This document shows positions 31,267-42,798 of a stretch of DNA of 64,000 bases, one piece after another (position 1 is the stretch's first letter; every line of letters starts with the position of its first letter). The notes under the pieces were generated by a model, which saw nothing but the letters and a program-made list of their open reading frames with translations, had not been told where the DNA came from and ran no database searches. A program made the translations under genes and the position numbers. Origin of the DNA: Pseudevernia furfuracea (taxonomy: Eukaryota > Ascomycota > Lecanoromycetes > Lecanorales > Parmeliaceae); assembly GCA_022315425.1 (NCBI GenBank), contig JAIUPT010000042.1:186001-250000 (forward strand), in the 5' to 3' direction.

Positions 31267-33888
31267 TTACGAAGGTGTCCATAGTCGTCCCCTGCCACGT
31301 GCTGATGCTCTGGTCGATCCTGACTTCAACACGTAGTCCACATCGTTGTTGGATGGCCTTGGCTCGATAGACTCAGGCTCTGGCAGATATTGCTTGGGCT
31401 GTGTTCGGGGCATGGTGGTCCTAGGCACAAAGTCCCTTGGCACGAACTCAGCGGCCTCAAAGATTTTGGGCTTTGGTGCTCGAGGCTTGAATTCTCGCAC
31501 AGGCCTTGGCGGTCTGGGTACGAACTCACTCGCCTCATAGACTCTGGGTTGGGGGTCATTGGGCTTTGATTGTGCGTTTGATAAGGCAGATCCGGGCACA
31601 CAGTCTGTATGTTCATAATATCCAGGTTGAAATTCCTTGGTTTCGAGCTGTGCTGTTGAAAAGGCAGTCTGAGGCACATATTCCGTAGGTTCTAACACGA
31701 GGGACTCAGGAAACTGTGACTTCGATAGTACTGCCGTCGTAGGTGCTCTAGACTCATTATTTGTAGGGTTTTCTTCAGTCTTAGAGGCTGTGGCTCTTCG
31801 AGGACTTGTACGTGATGCTTGACGTCGATTATTGGGAGTGGCTTTCAGTGCCGGTCCAGGATTAGGAGCGAGACGTCGCGAGTTCTCTTGGGGAGCATTA
31901 CGCGGTGGACTCGTGCGGGCAAGCTGCCGAGGCGAGTTGCGAGGTACCTGGCTGGTCTGAGCGTTTTGCATGTTGCCTCGGATTCGATGATTAGAATGAC
32001 CATTGGGGTTGTGTGTAGGTCGAGGGCTTGGGTTAAGACTGACGCGGAAGTCACGCCCAAAAGCATCTGGGTCAATGATTGTAGGAGAATTAACAGATTG
32101 CGAATGGGCCAGGCCAACAATTGATGGGTTTGGACTGTGTCTTGCTGCTTTTCCTTTTGGCTGAGGCTTGACTAATGATTTCTGTGGACTCTGTCCGGCA
32201 GGTTTTTGCTGAGATTGTTCCTTTGGTGTCGAAGGTCGTGAGCTTTGCTGGGCAGGTTTCTGTTGGGCAGAGAAGCGCTTCGGTTGTGGTATAAAGACAA
32301 CTACCTCTTCATCGCTATCTTCCTGCTCTTGTGCCGCTTCTGATGCAGATGTAGAGTGGGTAGTAGTGTCTCTGAATTGAGAGGTGCCACTGATGGTCTG
32401 GACTTCCTGGACGGGCTGAGCAGGTTCCATGTTCTGAGAATGAGGCAGGGGAGTCTCGGGCGGCGAGCCCATAGCATGATGTTCCGAGGGTTGGTTGACT
32501 AGATCGTTTTGGCTTTTGAAACCGTCGAGGTTGAGGCAGTTGACTGATTTACTTAGGTGCCTCTCGGAATCCTGCTGAATGATGCTGTCTACGAGGCTCT
32601 TGATGGATTCAACGCTCTTAGCAGGCTTCTTTGAGAGATTCTCTGCAGCTATAGTAGCGGCCGCCTCCGCTATGAGATATTGCTCTTTGATCTTGTCCTC
32701 ACCACGATCGCCGTTCACTGAAGACTTCTTGACTTCCCGCTCGGAACTCTGCTTCTCAAGTTCCTGCTCATGCACGATGCTACTGGCATCAGTATTCGCG
32801 GTCCCTTCGCTGGACATGGAGTTGTTCATGGCATCTTCATCCTTGGGAATGTCTTCATTGGCATTCTCTGGCACGCCGTTCTCCCCATTCGTCTCTTCGG
32901 CGTCTTTGGTGAGGGGAAAGAAACTCTTCTGCTGTACACCAAACTCTCTCTCAAGATCCCCGAAAGTGTCGATACCAGCCATGCCAGTCTTACTTGCAAT
33001 GGTGGCAGCAAATTCTTTGCACGATCGAAAAATGATGTTGAGCTTTTGGGCAACGGATTGTACCTCAGTCTGATTGCTCAGGAGGAACAGTTGATTGGCA
33101 TCATTGCGTTCGATGCTCTCGTGCAGACGCCAAAGGGCACAGCTCATCAATGGGCGCAATGCTGTTGGAACATCCTTTGCCGATATCTTTGGGGCATCTT
33201 TCTTGACCTTCCACGGAGATGTCTCGCTCCCGGCGGCTCGAGCTACTAGCTTTGGTTTCGTCGGTGCTGGGAAAGGATGGTTAGCAATGTACAAAACCTG
33301 GATCTGGACTCTATCCACCTTTTGACACCGACTTTTCCGATATTCCATTGGCCAGGTTTTGCTTCCTTCCTAACGCTTCTGCCCATGATGTTGGGGGCCC
33401 CTCAATAGCCTCCGGCTTTTCTTCTTCTACATCGAGATCTTTCCATGGCGTATATTGTTCGTTTGGCTGTTGGAAACGAACAGCTTCATGATTCTCCGTT
33501 TCTTGAAGAAACAGCCGCTGTTCTGAATCAGCGTCTTGTTCTGAACCAGCGTCTTGTTCTTTCCTGTTTCTCAGCCTTCCAAGGTATTCCCGCGCCACAC
33601 GAGGATTAATGTCGAAAGTGGGGTATTCTTTCTTGGGTGGCTTGCCCGAGAACCGAGCTCGAGGGGCTTCCTGTGTTGTCGGCTTTGGCTCTATAGACTT
33701 TTGGTAGAGCTGTTCGACTTGTTCGATTGCTAGGGTGACTTAGTAGGGTTGAAAGTAGTTGGACTGGTTATTGACCCACTGCATGATGGCACGACAAGGC
33801 GTAGATGGCCACTGTAGATCCAACTTTTGAGATCTTGAATGTGGTCGACGAATGTTTTGGCGTCTATGACGCAGATTGATGTCTCCAT
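31267..33888 (-). CDS. PIN-domain-like protein with long disordered tail (three exons, 839 aa)
   Basis: Model: complement(join(31267..33266, 33319..33729, 33780..33888)); introns of 52 and 50 bp with CTAAC/CTAAG branch points. The N-terminus 'METSICVIDAKTFVDHIQDL' and 'IYSGHLRLVVPSC' joined to 'TIEQVEQLYQKSIEPKPTTQ' looks like the start of a fungal PIN-like fold (D at the first strand). Exon 2 adds 'INPRVAREYLGRLRN' and 'PPTSWAEALGRKQN'. Exon 3 holds a helical domain, 'DVPTALRPLMSCALWRLHES' to 'SQFQ'-type disordered, Pro/Ser/Gln-rich sequence with repeated 'EFVPR' motifs near the end. PIN folds are often RNases or RNA-binding scaffolds; whether the acidic site is complete cannot be judged by eye. 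Divergent with the gene at 34409. Confidence 0.72.
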
Positions 33889-34408
33889 TTTAGCGACGAG
33901 TGCAAAATGTAAGATGTGGAGTGTGGTCTCATCGAGATGGTGTCATTGTTAACGTAGGCCCAGCTGAAGGACCTATCTTGCCATTCAGTATGACCTTTCT
34001 AAGACGGTGGTCCTGAAAAATTTCCTGACAGTGTTGTGCGAGGCGACTGTTGCTAAGTACGCACCTAGGACAAGTGTTCCTTGCAAGTGAGCGCAGTTAT
34101 ACATGTTGAGAAAACGATCTGGCCTCTCGATTTCTCAAGAGGCTCATGTGAGATACTTTCTCAAACATGAGGATTTGAAGAGATGTGAATCAGGACGGAA
34201 TCGTGGAGGTGTTGGACTGGTGACTTGTAAGGCAAGAGAGAGAGTGTGTGTGTGAAGAGCGAGGCTTCACAATGGAGTCCGGAGGCGGGGAGCTAAGCCA
34301 CTTCATCTCTTGGCATGCGCTAGTAAGTGAACCAATTGAAAATCTGGTAGTGCCACTGAACCTGTCCTCCGCCATGTCAATACAAGAACCCCCGGAAAGA
34401 AGACGACC
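33889..34408. promoter_or_regulatory. Divergent promoter region
   Basis: 520 bp between two divergently read start codons (33888 minus, 34409 plus). No specific element identified. Confidence 0.4.
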
Positions 34409-34999
34409 ATGAGATGGGACACCGAAGCCGATCAACAGCTTCTGCTTGCCATCTCAGCTGCTCACGAAGTCAAGATCGATTTTGAAGCTGTTGCTTCTAG
34501 ATTGGGAGAGCATTGTACTCCACGTGCTGTGGTCGAACGTCTGGAAAAACTCGAGAAGCAAGCCATAGGTCAAGACCATAGCGATTAATCTGCCCCAATG
34601 ACCAAAGCTCCACCAGTCAAGAAGACGAAGAGGGTTGTGCCGGGTGAGAACAACTCTTCTACGGATAATTTCTCGGCTGCGAATGGCGTTGAAAAATCTA
34701 CCCAAGCTCAGGTTTCTGCTTCCAGTACTGTAAATGCTGCCAATGGCTTCAGAGAGGTTCATTCGGCAGAGGAACCCTCAACTAGGAGTATATCCGCTGG
34801 CGATAGCATGGAAAGAAATATTAATTCCTCTGGCAGAGGCCTACTGCCCGTGAAGCACATACAAGCTGTTGGGACTTCGCATGCACAACCGGCTATAACC
34901 CCTGGACAGATATTGCTTAAAGAGAAAAGCCGAGACAACCTGCACAAGGTACAGGCTTTCTCATCGCAGAAGATGCCCCAGCCATTTCTCGACAGGTAA
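34409..34999 (+). CDS. Small protein with an N-terminal helical (Myb-like) domain (two exons, 183 aa)
   Basis: Model: join(34409..34568, 34608..34999). Exon 1 reads 'MRWDTEADQQLLLAISAAHE' and 'CTPRAVVERLEKLEK', the pattern of a small helical domain common in short fungal nuclear-type proteins: a W near the start, an 'ADxxLL' helix and a last helix with 'R-x(2)-E-R-x(3)-L'. A short 39-bp intron (GTCAAG..AAAG) in phase 1 joins it to 'PPVKKTKRVVPGENN', a basic stretch like a nuclear localisation signal, and a Ser/Asn-rich tail. If the intron is not removed the protein would end at 59 residues. No named family; DNA or chromatin binding is only suggested by resemblance. Confidence 0.6.
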
Positions 35000-35361
35000 T
35001 ATGCCATCAGATGCATATTGGAGCCAAAACCAGAACCCAAACAACCAGACAGGCATTCTCAAATGGATGAAGCTACTTTGAGTGTATATATCAACAATAT
35101 GTACATAGCCATAGCCGATGTGATAGGAGAGATCGTATAGTCGAAGTGGCCAAGGAGCCAAGCTGCCTGAGAAGACATGGAATGACGCGCAAGAAAAGGG
35201 AGCAAGAAATTCACATGGTCAACAATGAATTATTGAAGGCGATAAATGCTCTGCATATTTGGGGAGTGCACTAACTATCACGGGTATCGGACTCCAAGTT
35301 TTTATATTGCAAACCGCTACTTCGCTTCAATCCGTCAAATTGATTCCTGTACGCATCCGAT
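35000..35361. other. Convergent intergenic region
   Basis: No gene supported. Contains 3' ends of both neighbours. Confidence 0.6.
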
Positions 35362-36464
35362 TTAAACCTCCCTGCGGATCAAATGGTCTCTCTCTGTAAC
35401 ACGTTGCGCCCATTCTCTGTTCATTGTCAGCATGTTAGCACTGAAGTCGCGATGGAAATAATGGTTTCTTACGTCCAGCTGCCATCGTACAGTCTTCTGT
35501 CATTGGCATGGCCAAAGTTGGCCTCTCCAAGTGCAGCATCGATTACCGCTGCCGTTACACCTGTACCACAGCTACTAATTATTGGCTTTTCTGGATCAAT
35601 CCCTTTCGACTCCAGGATCCGTCTCAGCTCGACGCCAGGAAGGAGACCCCCAGTCTTCGGATCAAGCAGCTCCGAGTGGGGCACACTTATGCTGCCTGGT
35701 ATATGACCGCTCGATAAGCCGGGCCTCGGTTCAGGTGCGGTACCCGCCCATCTAACTTTGGGCCTCGCATCCAGTATTTGAATCCCTTCTGCTCCCTCTT
35801 TGCCATAGTCCTTTGCGATATCTTTGACTTCGGCAAACTTCACTACCTTGTCTGGATCGACTTGGGGCGTTGGGTAATGACTTGGTTCTTCAATTACTGC
35901 CTCCACCTCTCCACTTTCTATGGGATAACCTTGCTCGACCCACAGTCTGAAATTGTTGAGAAGGTGGACGCTTGGATGACCGAAGACCTTGAATGTCCAG
36001 CCCACGCGAGGCGCACTGAATATACCGAGCTCCTTTGAGTCATAGATCACAACCTCATCATCCTTTCTAATTCCGATATCTTGCATGGCCTTCGCAAAAC
36101 CTTCGGCTGTGGGCAGCATGTGTGGATACTTCGAGTCATGGTCTTTGACGGCATCAAGGTCGAAGAAACGAGCAGAGGGGATTCGTTGCTGTTTAAATAC
36201 GCTGTGGCCTGTACGGCCTTCGGGATCGTTGGGTAGAAACCATGAAGCGCAAATTGGAACCACTCGTGGTGCCGTGGAGATCTTGGTAGGGACGTTCTTC
36301 GTCAGAGCATCAGCAAGCTCTTTGGGCGTGACAATGTAAGATTCTAAAGAAACATGACGACGCTGAGCCATCGAAGCTGGGCAGCTCAGGACAGGAGTAC
36401 AAGAGCTGAAGAGACCGTTGGAGAGCTTAATTGAAGGTAGCCGCGTATGTGCTTGGAACACCAT
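35362..36464 (-). CDS. TUM1: Thiosulfate/3-mercaptopyruvate sulfurtransferase, double rhodanese domain (two exons, 348 aa)
   Basis: Model: complement(join(35362..35416, 35473..36464)) with a 56-bp intron after 'YDGSW', so the last 18 residues ('TEWAQRVTERDHLIRREV') lie in a separate exon. The N-terminus is basic and Ser-rich, consistent with a mitochondrial presequence; 'MAQRRHVSLE' could be an alternative start. Domain 1 has 'ICASWFLPNDPEGRTG' and 'DEVVIYDSKELGIFSAPRVG' and lacks the active cysteine, as usual. Domain 2 has 'ILDARPKVRWAGT', 'GHIPGSISVPHSELLD' and the active-site loop 'IISSCGTGVTAAV' with the catalytic cysteine. In yeast TUM1 passes sulfur into tRNA thiolation. The CGTGVTA loop resembles the mercaptopyruvate-type enzymes more than classical rhodanese (CRKGVTA). 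Confidence 0.9.
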
Positions 36465-36864
36465 AGTCAATGACACACAATCGTCTCTTTCATACCCGAT
36501 ATGAGTGCTGCTAGTGCTGAACGGAATGATAAATAGGGAAGGGAAAGGAAGTCCAGCTTCAGTAGGGAGAAAGTTGAGGAGCAAATCAGAAGGGATTCGA
36601 ATCAGCTTCGGAAACAAGTCAATTCAATACCTAGGCAAACGAAGAGGGTTAAAGCGCGCTAACAGGGGTAGCTCTTATCGCGATAAGGGCCCCCGCGCGA
36701 CGATCTTGGAAACAAAACACCAAAATAGAGTACTGCAAATATCACACAGAACTGACCTTGCTAGCAAGCCTCAGCGGGTGATCTTTTCCACCCCTTTCTA
36801 CAGAGAGCTGTAGCTTCACTCTCCCTCTGTGCGCACTGGGTCTTGCATCAGCGAGTAGCACGCC
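36465..36864. promoter_or_regulatory. Divergent promoter region of TUM1-like and APC11 genes
   Basis: 400 bp between the two start codons. No specific element identified. Confidence 0.4.
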
Positions 36865-37292
36865 ATGAAAGTCACTATCAAAGAATGGAATGCGGTGGCC
36901 TCTTGGCGATGGGACATGCCAGAGGATGATGTCTGTGGTATATGTCGAGTCCAGTTCGACGGTACTTGTCCTACTTGCAAATATCCTGGCGACGATTGCA
37001 CCTTGCGTGAGTTGTACTTCGAAATTCAGTCGCGCCCTACTCAGGGCTAACTATGAGTACAGTGATTGGCAAGTGCGGACACTCTTTTCACATGGTATGA
37101 AGCTACTCGCATACAAAAGCTCTGACGAATGATGCTGAGTATTGACAGCATTGCCTCCTAACATGGATCCAGCAAGATTCATCAAAAGGACTTTGTCCAA
37201 TGTGCAGGCAAAGTATGGCTTGCTCTCTACTAACACGGATAGAAGCTGACCACGGTGTCGCAGAGTTCGAGTGGAAGCAAAGTGGAGAATAG
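36865..37292 (+). CDS. APC11: Anaphase-promoting complex RING subunit Apc11 (four exons, 88 aa)
   Basis: Model: join(36865..37006, 37063..37094, 37149..37212, 37264..37292); all three introns (56, 54, 51 bp) fit in phase. The start 'MKVTIKEWNAVASWRWDM' is diagnostic for Apc11. The RING-H2 ligands follow: 'DDVCGICRVQFDGTCPTC', 'CTLLIGKCGHSFHMHCLLTW' and 'GLCPMCRQKFEWK'. Apc11 is the catalytic RING of the anaphase-promoting complex and recruits E2 enzymes to ubiquitinate cyclins and securin. Length matches the family (84-110 aa). Exons of 32 and 29 bases make it easy to miss in automatic annotation. Confidence 0.95.
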
Positions 37293-37450
37293 ACTTGAGA
37301 TGCAGATATCTCCGTTGTTTTGGGTCGATGGCATAGCGTCTGGCGTTGTTTATTTTCTGATACCCAATATGGCATGGAAGAGTAGACTAGGAACCCAAAA
37401 GCAGATGCTTTCAAAGTAACAGTATTTCATTGTGTCTATCCACATTTAAC

Positions 37451-37460
37451 ACTATATATA
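37451..37460 (+). promoter_or_regulatory. TATA-like box
   Basis: ACTATATATA lies about 100 bp upstream of the ATG at 37556, a plausible TATA position for that gene. By sequence only. Confidence 0.35.
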
Positions 37461-37555
37461 GCGTACAAGCAGCCTTCCTCTTCCTCCCCACTACCATTGT
37501 ACTCAATCATGTAGCAACCAACCGTCGCAGTCCGCAGTCCCCCTACGTCCACAAC

Positions 37556-38263
37556 ATGTCATTTCTCCCCCTCTCCGCTCCACCATCCCGCCAATCCCTA
37601 GACCCACCCACCCTCCTACCCTCCCCTCTCCCCGACCCTTCAACCAAAGACCCAGCAGACGACGACGACGACCAAGACCCTCAACCAGAATCCCCCTCTA
37701 TAATCCCACCACCGAACTTCCAGCCCGTCTTCACGCTCCTCTCCAGCACCGGCTCCTCGACAACGCACCACCCAAACGTCTACTACGTGTTCTCCGACGA
37801 TGCGCCTGATACGGATCCCATCACGGCCGCGGCTCTGCAAGTCTTGAATCCACCGTCTACGACCTCTTCTTCACCCAGTACAGGCCCCCGAGATGGAAAG
37901 GCGGATCATGGCCGAAATGTGAAAGAGCGTTATGTGCTGCTAGACATGGATGCCACAGGCACAAAGGTTGAGTCTGCGCAGAGCATGTCTCCGGACTGGG
38001 CTGTTACATCTACGGAGCTTGGGCCGGCACCTACATGGGATAGAGATGGGGAGGGAAGACACGAGGGGCAGGAGGGGAGAGGCTTGATGTTGAGGATTGA
38101 GGGGATGGAGGTTGGGAGGGAGGAGGGGGGAGAGGTGGCAAAGCAGGGCGAAGAAAAAAGGTTGGAAGAGTTGGTAGAAGTCTATGAGAGACAGATGGTG
38201 GAGCTGAGGAGAGTTGTTGATTCTGGGCCAGGGATCATAACGGGTGGAGAAAGTGGGAGATGA
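37556..38263 (+). CDS. Conserved-looking hypothetical protein (235 aa)
   Basis: Single open frame from ATG 37556 ('MSFLPLSAPPSRQSLDPPTL'). The first ~60 residues are Pro/Asp-rich. The part that looks structured is 'FQPVFTLLSSTGSSTTHHPN', 'VYYVFSDDAPDTDPITAAAL' and, after a spacer, 'KERYVLLDMDATGTKVESAQ', 'SPDWAVTSTELGPAPTWD'. It ends in a Glu-rich helix, 'KRLEELVEVYERQMVELRRV', with coiled-coil character. I do not recognise the family. The frame is open further upstream (to 37430), but this ATG sits just before the structured start and 96 bp after a TATA-like box. Confidence 0.7.
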   Translation: MSFLPLSAPPSRQSLDPPTLLPSPLPDPSTKDPADDDDDQDPQPESPSIIPPPNFQPVFTLLSSTGSSTTHHPNVYYVFSDDAPDTDPITAAALQVLNPPSTTSSSPSTGPRDGKADHGRNVKERYVLLDMDATGTKVESAQSMSPDWAVTSTELGPAPTWDRDGEGRHEGQEGRGLMLRIEGMEVGREEGGEVAKQGEEKRLEELVEVYERQMVELRRVVDSGPGIITGGESGR

Positions 38264-38481
38264 GCGCTGATATGTCTATTTCTGGGGAAAAGATTTGGAT
38301 CTGGATGAGCAGACAGATGATCGTATCACCCTATATCATTTTTGGGAGGATGTCATCCCTGACCCCAGGGCGTTGGGCGTCTAAAGAATTCGCTATATAG
38401 GAGGCATAACCAAAATGGCACGCTAGAGAGAATGCTGGTCGTGAGTTGGTGCCGAGATCAGGCGCTGGATATCTTCGTATA

Positions 38482-40006
38482 TTATGTACTTGGTGCTGCG
38501 GTTGGTTTATCGTGTGAATGGTGATGTGAGGATGTAGCAGCGTCGGTTTTCTTCGCTTCTTTCTTGTCCTTCTTCTCACCCTTCTTGTCTTTCTTGATTG
38601 CCGCATCGGCCATGAGTTGCTCGAAGGCCATATAATCACCTTCTTCGTCTGGATCTCTTTGAGCCTGGTGACTGTTAGCTGCAACCAGCACGTTTAGGAG
38701 AAATTAGGAAGAAAAAGCTTACGTTTTGGTATACTGTGCCAGAGATGACCAGTGCTTGTGCTCGTTCGAGTCTCTTCTCCATCTTGACACTCTTGTCGTT
38801 GAGCACCTTGTCGCAGACATCTCTTAGCACGCTCTGTATTTCGAACCTTGACCCTTTCCACGCTGCTGCCAAAATCTTTCCAGTCACCCTCCTCTCGTAT
38901 TCCGCTTTCTTCTCATCTGTCCAATCCTCTCCGCCCTTTTCCTCCAACTTCGCCATCTCCTCCATTGTTAATTGTGCATCGATCGCTGTGCTTATTGTGT
39001 TCCAAGTGTCTTTCGCAAGTGTACCTTTATCCTTTAACCTAGAGAAGAAACCTGATATGCCCAAGAACTTCTGTGACTTGAGGAAGGAGGTTGCTTTCTG
39101 CATATAGGTCAGCCCCACAGCGTGTAATATTTCGAGACCGAATGATTCCATCTTCAAATTTTCCACCTCCAATCTTGTCTTCTCTGTGAAAGCCTTCGTC
39201 ACATCGTTACCCTTATCGGTCTCCGTCCATATACTGATACGATCGAGCAGCTTTTTGGCAAGTGTGTCGACACGGTCGTCTCGTATACGTTTTCGCTCGG
39301 CCTCGTATGCAGCCAACTCTTCCCTCTGTTCCTTCGACAAGCCCTTCTTTTTCTCTTTACGACGCAGCTCCTTTTCTTCTGGAGTAAGGCCAGCAGCATC
39401 CATACGGGCGTCTTCTTCTGACTTGTCCATTATAGCCTGCTGGCCGATACGGGGCCGAGGCGTAGAGGCGCCAGACACTGATGGAGAAGCGTCCCTGGTG
39501 GGAGGCTTGAGATCGGATGTTGAAGGATCTGTGGCGGACGGTCTCGGTGGTGTTGCTGCTGCCGCCCCTATATTTGCAGCTCCTTCCTTACCTTCCTTCG
39601 CCTCCAGTTTGGCTTCAGCTGACTCGGCGGCTTCCTCCTCCTCCATCTGCTTAGCCGTGATATCCATCGTTTTTGTGAGGTCTTTCATGAGCGAGAGCTC
39701 TCCTATTAGATCGACGAAAGCCTCCCCCCCAAATATCATACCAAAGAACTCGGCCGGGTCTTCGAAGCCACCACCCGGTACGGCCTCTTCCTTGCCAAAT
39801 TTATCATATCGCTGCCGTAGCTCTTGATTACTGAGGACTTGATAGGCTTCGCCAATCGCTTGAAAACGGGCATGAGCAGTCTCGTCGCCAGGATTCTTAT
39901 CGGGATGTGTAGTTATCGCAAGCTTTCGGTAGGCCTTCTTGACTTCCAGTTCTGATGCTTTCGGAGACACACCGAGCGCATCATAGTACGTCGTGTCTAC
40001 CACCAT
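38482..40006 (-). CDS. DnaJ (Hsp40) protein with DnaJ-X domain, Caj1-like (two exons, 488 aa)
   Basis: Model: complement(join(38482..38664, 38723..40006)), 58-bp intron. Residues 6-70 are a J domain: 'YYDALGVSPKASELEVKKAY', the HPD motif in 'TTHPDKNPGDETAHARFQ', and 'AYQVLSNQELRQRYDKFG'. A Gly/Phe-containing linker with 'FEDPAEFFGMIFGGEAFVDL' follows, then a long charged region and the DnaJ-X domain ('GLEILHAVGLTYMQKATSFL', 'WKGSRFEIQSVLRDVCDKVL'). There is no zinc-finger region, so it is a type II/III co-chaperone. Yeast homologues Caj1 and Djp1 act with Hsp70 in the cytosol, Djp1 in peroxisomal import. A Lys- and His-rich tail ('KKDKKGEKKDKKEAKK') is encoded by exon 2. Divergent with ERG9. 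Confidence 0.93.
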
Positions 40007-40439
40007 GACGGCGGTGGATCTTGGAGATCTGGAGAGTCAAGAGCAGGGTCGAATTTCAAAAGTTGACAAGAAATGTGGATGAGTCAAATATTCTCCCAAA
40101 GCATAGCGAAAATAGGGTGCATAGCGTTCTCATTCGTTGTTCTAGGTGGCTCATTTATATCGCTGCCTCATACGAAAAGATGTCGGCAATCTCGGAAGTT
40201 TTCTTCCCGCTGCTTGGCGCGTCAACACCAAAGTCAAACCTGGGCTCTGAATTTTGCGGAGAAGCTTCATTGGCGCTCTTTTCTATGTTCACAACTTCAC
40301 TCTTTCTCCGACACACATCTTCTATTTCTAAGGAAGCTCAATCACCCCTCCAAGTCCCTGTCCTCCTGTAATCTGCCGATAACATTGGCCTGTGCCTTTA
40401 TCAAACGCTCTCTATCCGTACTACTGCTCACGAGTCAAC
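40007..40439. promoter_or_regulatory. Divergent promoter of the DnaJ gene and ERG9
   Basis: 433 bp between the two start codons. No sterol-response or heat-shock element could be identified with confidence by eye. Confidence 0.4.
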
Positions 40440-42096
40440 ATGGTGAAATCAACGGACGTTCTCTACTATGCTGTACACGTTGGAGAGCTGAGAAACATCA
40501 TTCAATGGTAAGCTTGTAGCTAAGTATTTGAGGAATTAGATCTCATGAATTGATAGGCAAACATGGCATCAAGCGGTTCACGAGCGAAAGCCAGAACAAG
40601 AGGCGCCTTCATTGAAAATCTGCTTTGAATTCCTCGACAAGACTAGCCGCAGCTTCAGTGCTGTCATTCAAGAACTACACCCGGAACTCCTCGTGCCTAT
40701 CGCTCTCTTCTATCTTAACCTGCGAGCACTCGATACCATCGAAGATGACATGACCATTTCCCTCGACGAGAAGACCCCTTTGCTGAGGGAATTCCACAAT
40801 TACACGGAGAAAGAGGGGTGGAACTATAATGGTTGTGGTTTAAAGGAGAAGGATAGGGAGCTGCTCGTGCAATTTCAAAACGTGACAGAGGAGTTCAGGA
40901 AAGTGAAGCCAGCGTACCGCGAGATCATCAAGGACATCACGCTCAAGATGGGAAATGGTATGGCCGACTACTGTCACAAAGCTGAGCATAATGTCGACGC
41001 TGTGAACACAATCAAAGACTATGATCTCTACTGCCACTATGTCGCGGGTCTCGTGGGCAATGGTCTCACTCGTCTGTTCGTCGAGAGCGGTCTAGCCAAT
41101 CCGATATTGCTAGAACGCCCGCAACTCCAAGAGTCAATGGGTCTGTTTTTGCAAAAGACAAACATCATTCGTGATATTAAAGAGGATTTGGACGACAAGC
41201 GACGGTTCTGGCCCAAGGAAATCTGGTCAAAATACGTGGACAAGTTCGAGGATCTTTGTAAGCCAGAGAATAAGGAAGCAGCTCTCAATTGTAGTTCAGA
41301 GATGGTCCTCAACTCCCTCAACCACGCTGACCAATGCCTTTTCTACCTCGCCGGCCTCAAAGAACAGTCCGTCTTCAACTTCGCGGCCATTCCACAATCA
41401 ATGGCAATAGCAACACTGGAACTCGTCTTCCGAAACCCAAAAATATTCGAGAAAAATGTCAAAATCACAAAAGGTGAGGCTTGTCGGATCATGATGCAAT
41501 CGACACAGAACTTGAAATTGGTTTGCGAAGTCTTCCGGGAATTTACGAGGAAGATCCACAAAAGGAATACTCCAAGAGATCCCAACTTCCTCAAGATCAG
41601 TATCGCGTGTGGCAAGGTGAGTGTCATTTTCTGATATCTGAAGCGGCGTTGATGCTGATCGCGCAAAAGATCGAGCAATTCATCGAAACGATCTACCCTT
41701 CGCAAGATCCCAAGTCGATCATCCAAGAGCCAGCAGCCCCAATAGATCCAACATCAAAGGAGGCCAAGGAAAAGGCGGCGGCAGCCGAGGCCAAATCGGA
41801 TCTAGGTTAATAACGCAGCCGAATGTCTTGTAACGAAAGAATGCTAAACTCTTGCAGTCTACATGCTCATAGCCGTTTTCGGCACGCTCTTCCTCATATC
41901 ATGTCTCATGGTATGTCCCCATTTTCCCTAGAATCTTCTTTCAGACTGACAAGAAACCCAGCTCGGAATTGCATATGCCTTTGGCGCCCGGTTCGACGTT
42001 GCTTTTTCAGAACTCACAAAAGGCAAGCTCAGCAAGCCAACTGACGCCGGCGCCGCACAGTCAATTATACACAAGTACGACCATGGAGAACTCTAG
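40440..42096 (+). CDS. ERG9: Squalene synthase (farnesyl-diphosphate farnesyltransferase; five exons, 483 aa)
   Basis: Model: join(40440..40507, 40557..41616, 41670..41805, 41858..41910, 41962..42096); introns are 49, 53, 52 and 51 bp. Motifs in order: 'SRSFSAVIQELHPELLVPIA', first aspartate-rich 'ALDTIEDDMTI' (DxxED), 'DYDLYCHYVAGLVGNGLTRL', second aspartate-rich 'NIIRDIKEDLDDKRRFWP', and 'LFYLAGLKEQSVFNFAAIPQ'. It condenses two farnesyl diphosphates to presqualene diphosphate and reduces this to squalene with NADPH, the first committed step to ergosterol. Exon 4 encodes 'YMLIAVFGTLFLISCLM', the C-terminal ER membrane anchor, and exon 5 the lumenal/tail part ending 'KYDHGEL'. The length is typical for fungi. 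Confidence 0.96.
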
Positions 42097-42798
42097 CATA
42101 TTTGCATCTCGTCCAGCATCTTCTTCCAATGCGCCTTGCATGACTGTAACTCTAATGTACAGTATCCCCCGCCTTAGCATCCGCGGGCTGGGGCAATCTT
42201 GCGTCAAATATAGCTTCTCAGATTTAAGAGCGAGCGGGCACTTACCCATGTACAGTACGAATGAATATACAAAGATTTCCAAACAGAGTACAACTACGGT
42301 TCCATAGCACGGATGTCAAATTGCAACTCAGTCCAAACAATCATGGCTGCTGTTGTGCCGAAGATGTGCTTATAGCAACCCGATGCCCCAGTCAGTGATG
42401 ACACCGCGAGATGATTATCCTTTCATTAGCCAGCAAAGCTGGCATGTCTTGCCGTCAGCATCACATGCACTTGCTCACCCGTCCGTCTCTCTTGATATTG
42501 TAATGTACGCCGATGGGGCCATGCTTCAAGCCGTCCGTCTATACGGGTCGTAGAGTACCGAGCTTCTGTCGCGTTGCCGAGATTACTGAACATTCGAGAG
42601 TGAATAGTGATTAAATTGTCAAGTGCTCGGTCTGACACTGCATATTTATTGATGCTGATAAATCGGTCGCTGATAAATGCAAATCCAGCAACCATCAGGG
42701 ACGTAGAGTAGAGTGAGTGCAAGACAGTTCCTGCACATAAATTCAATCCCCGTCCCCGATTCATCCGCCATCACCGAGCCAAGGTCCCTTCATTCATC
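42097..42798. other. Intergenic, no supported gene
   Basis: No credible ORF. Upstream region of the crotonase gene. Confidence 0.6.

Noticed and set aside
36595..36620. GGATTCGAATC, resembling a tRNA T-loop
   Set aside because: No acceptor, D-arm or anticodon stem can be folded around it. It lies just upstream of the sulfurtransferase start.
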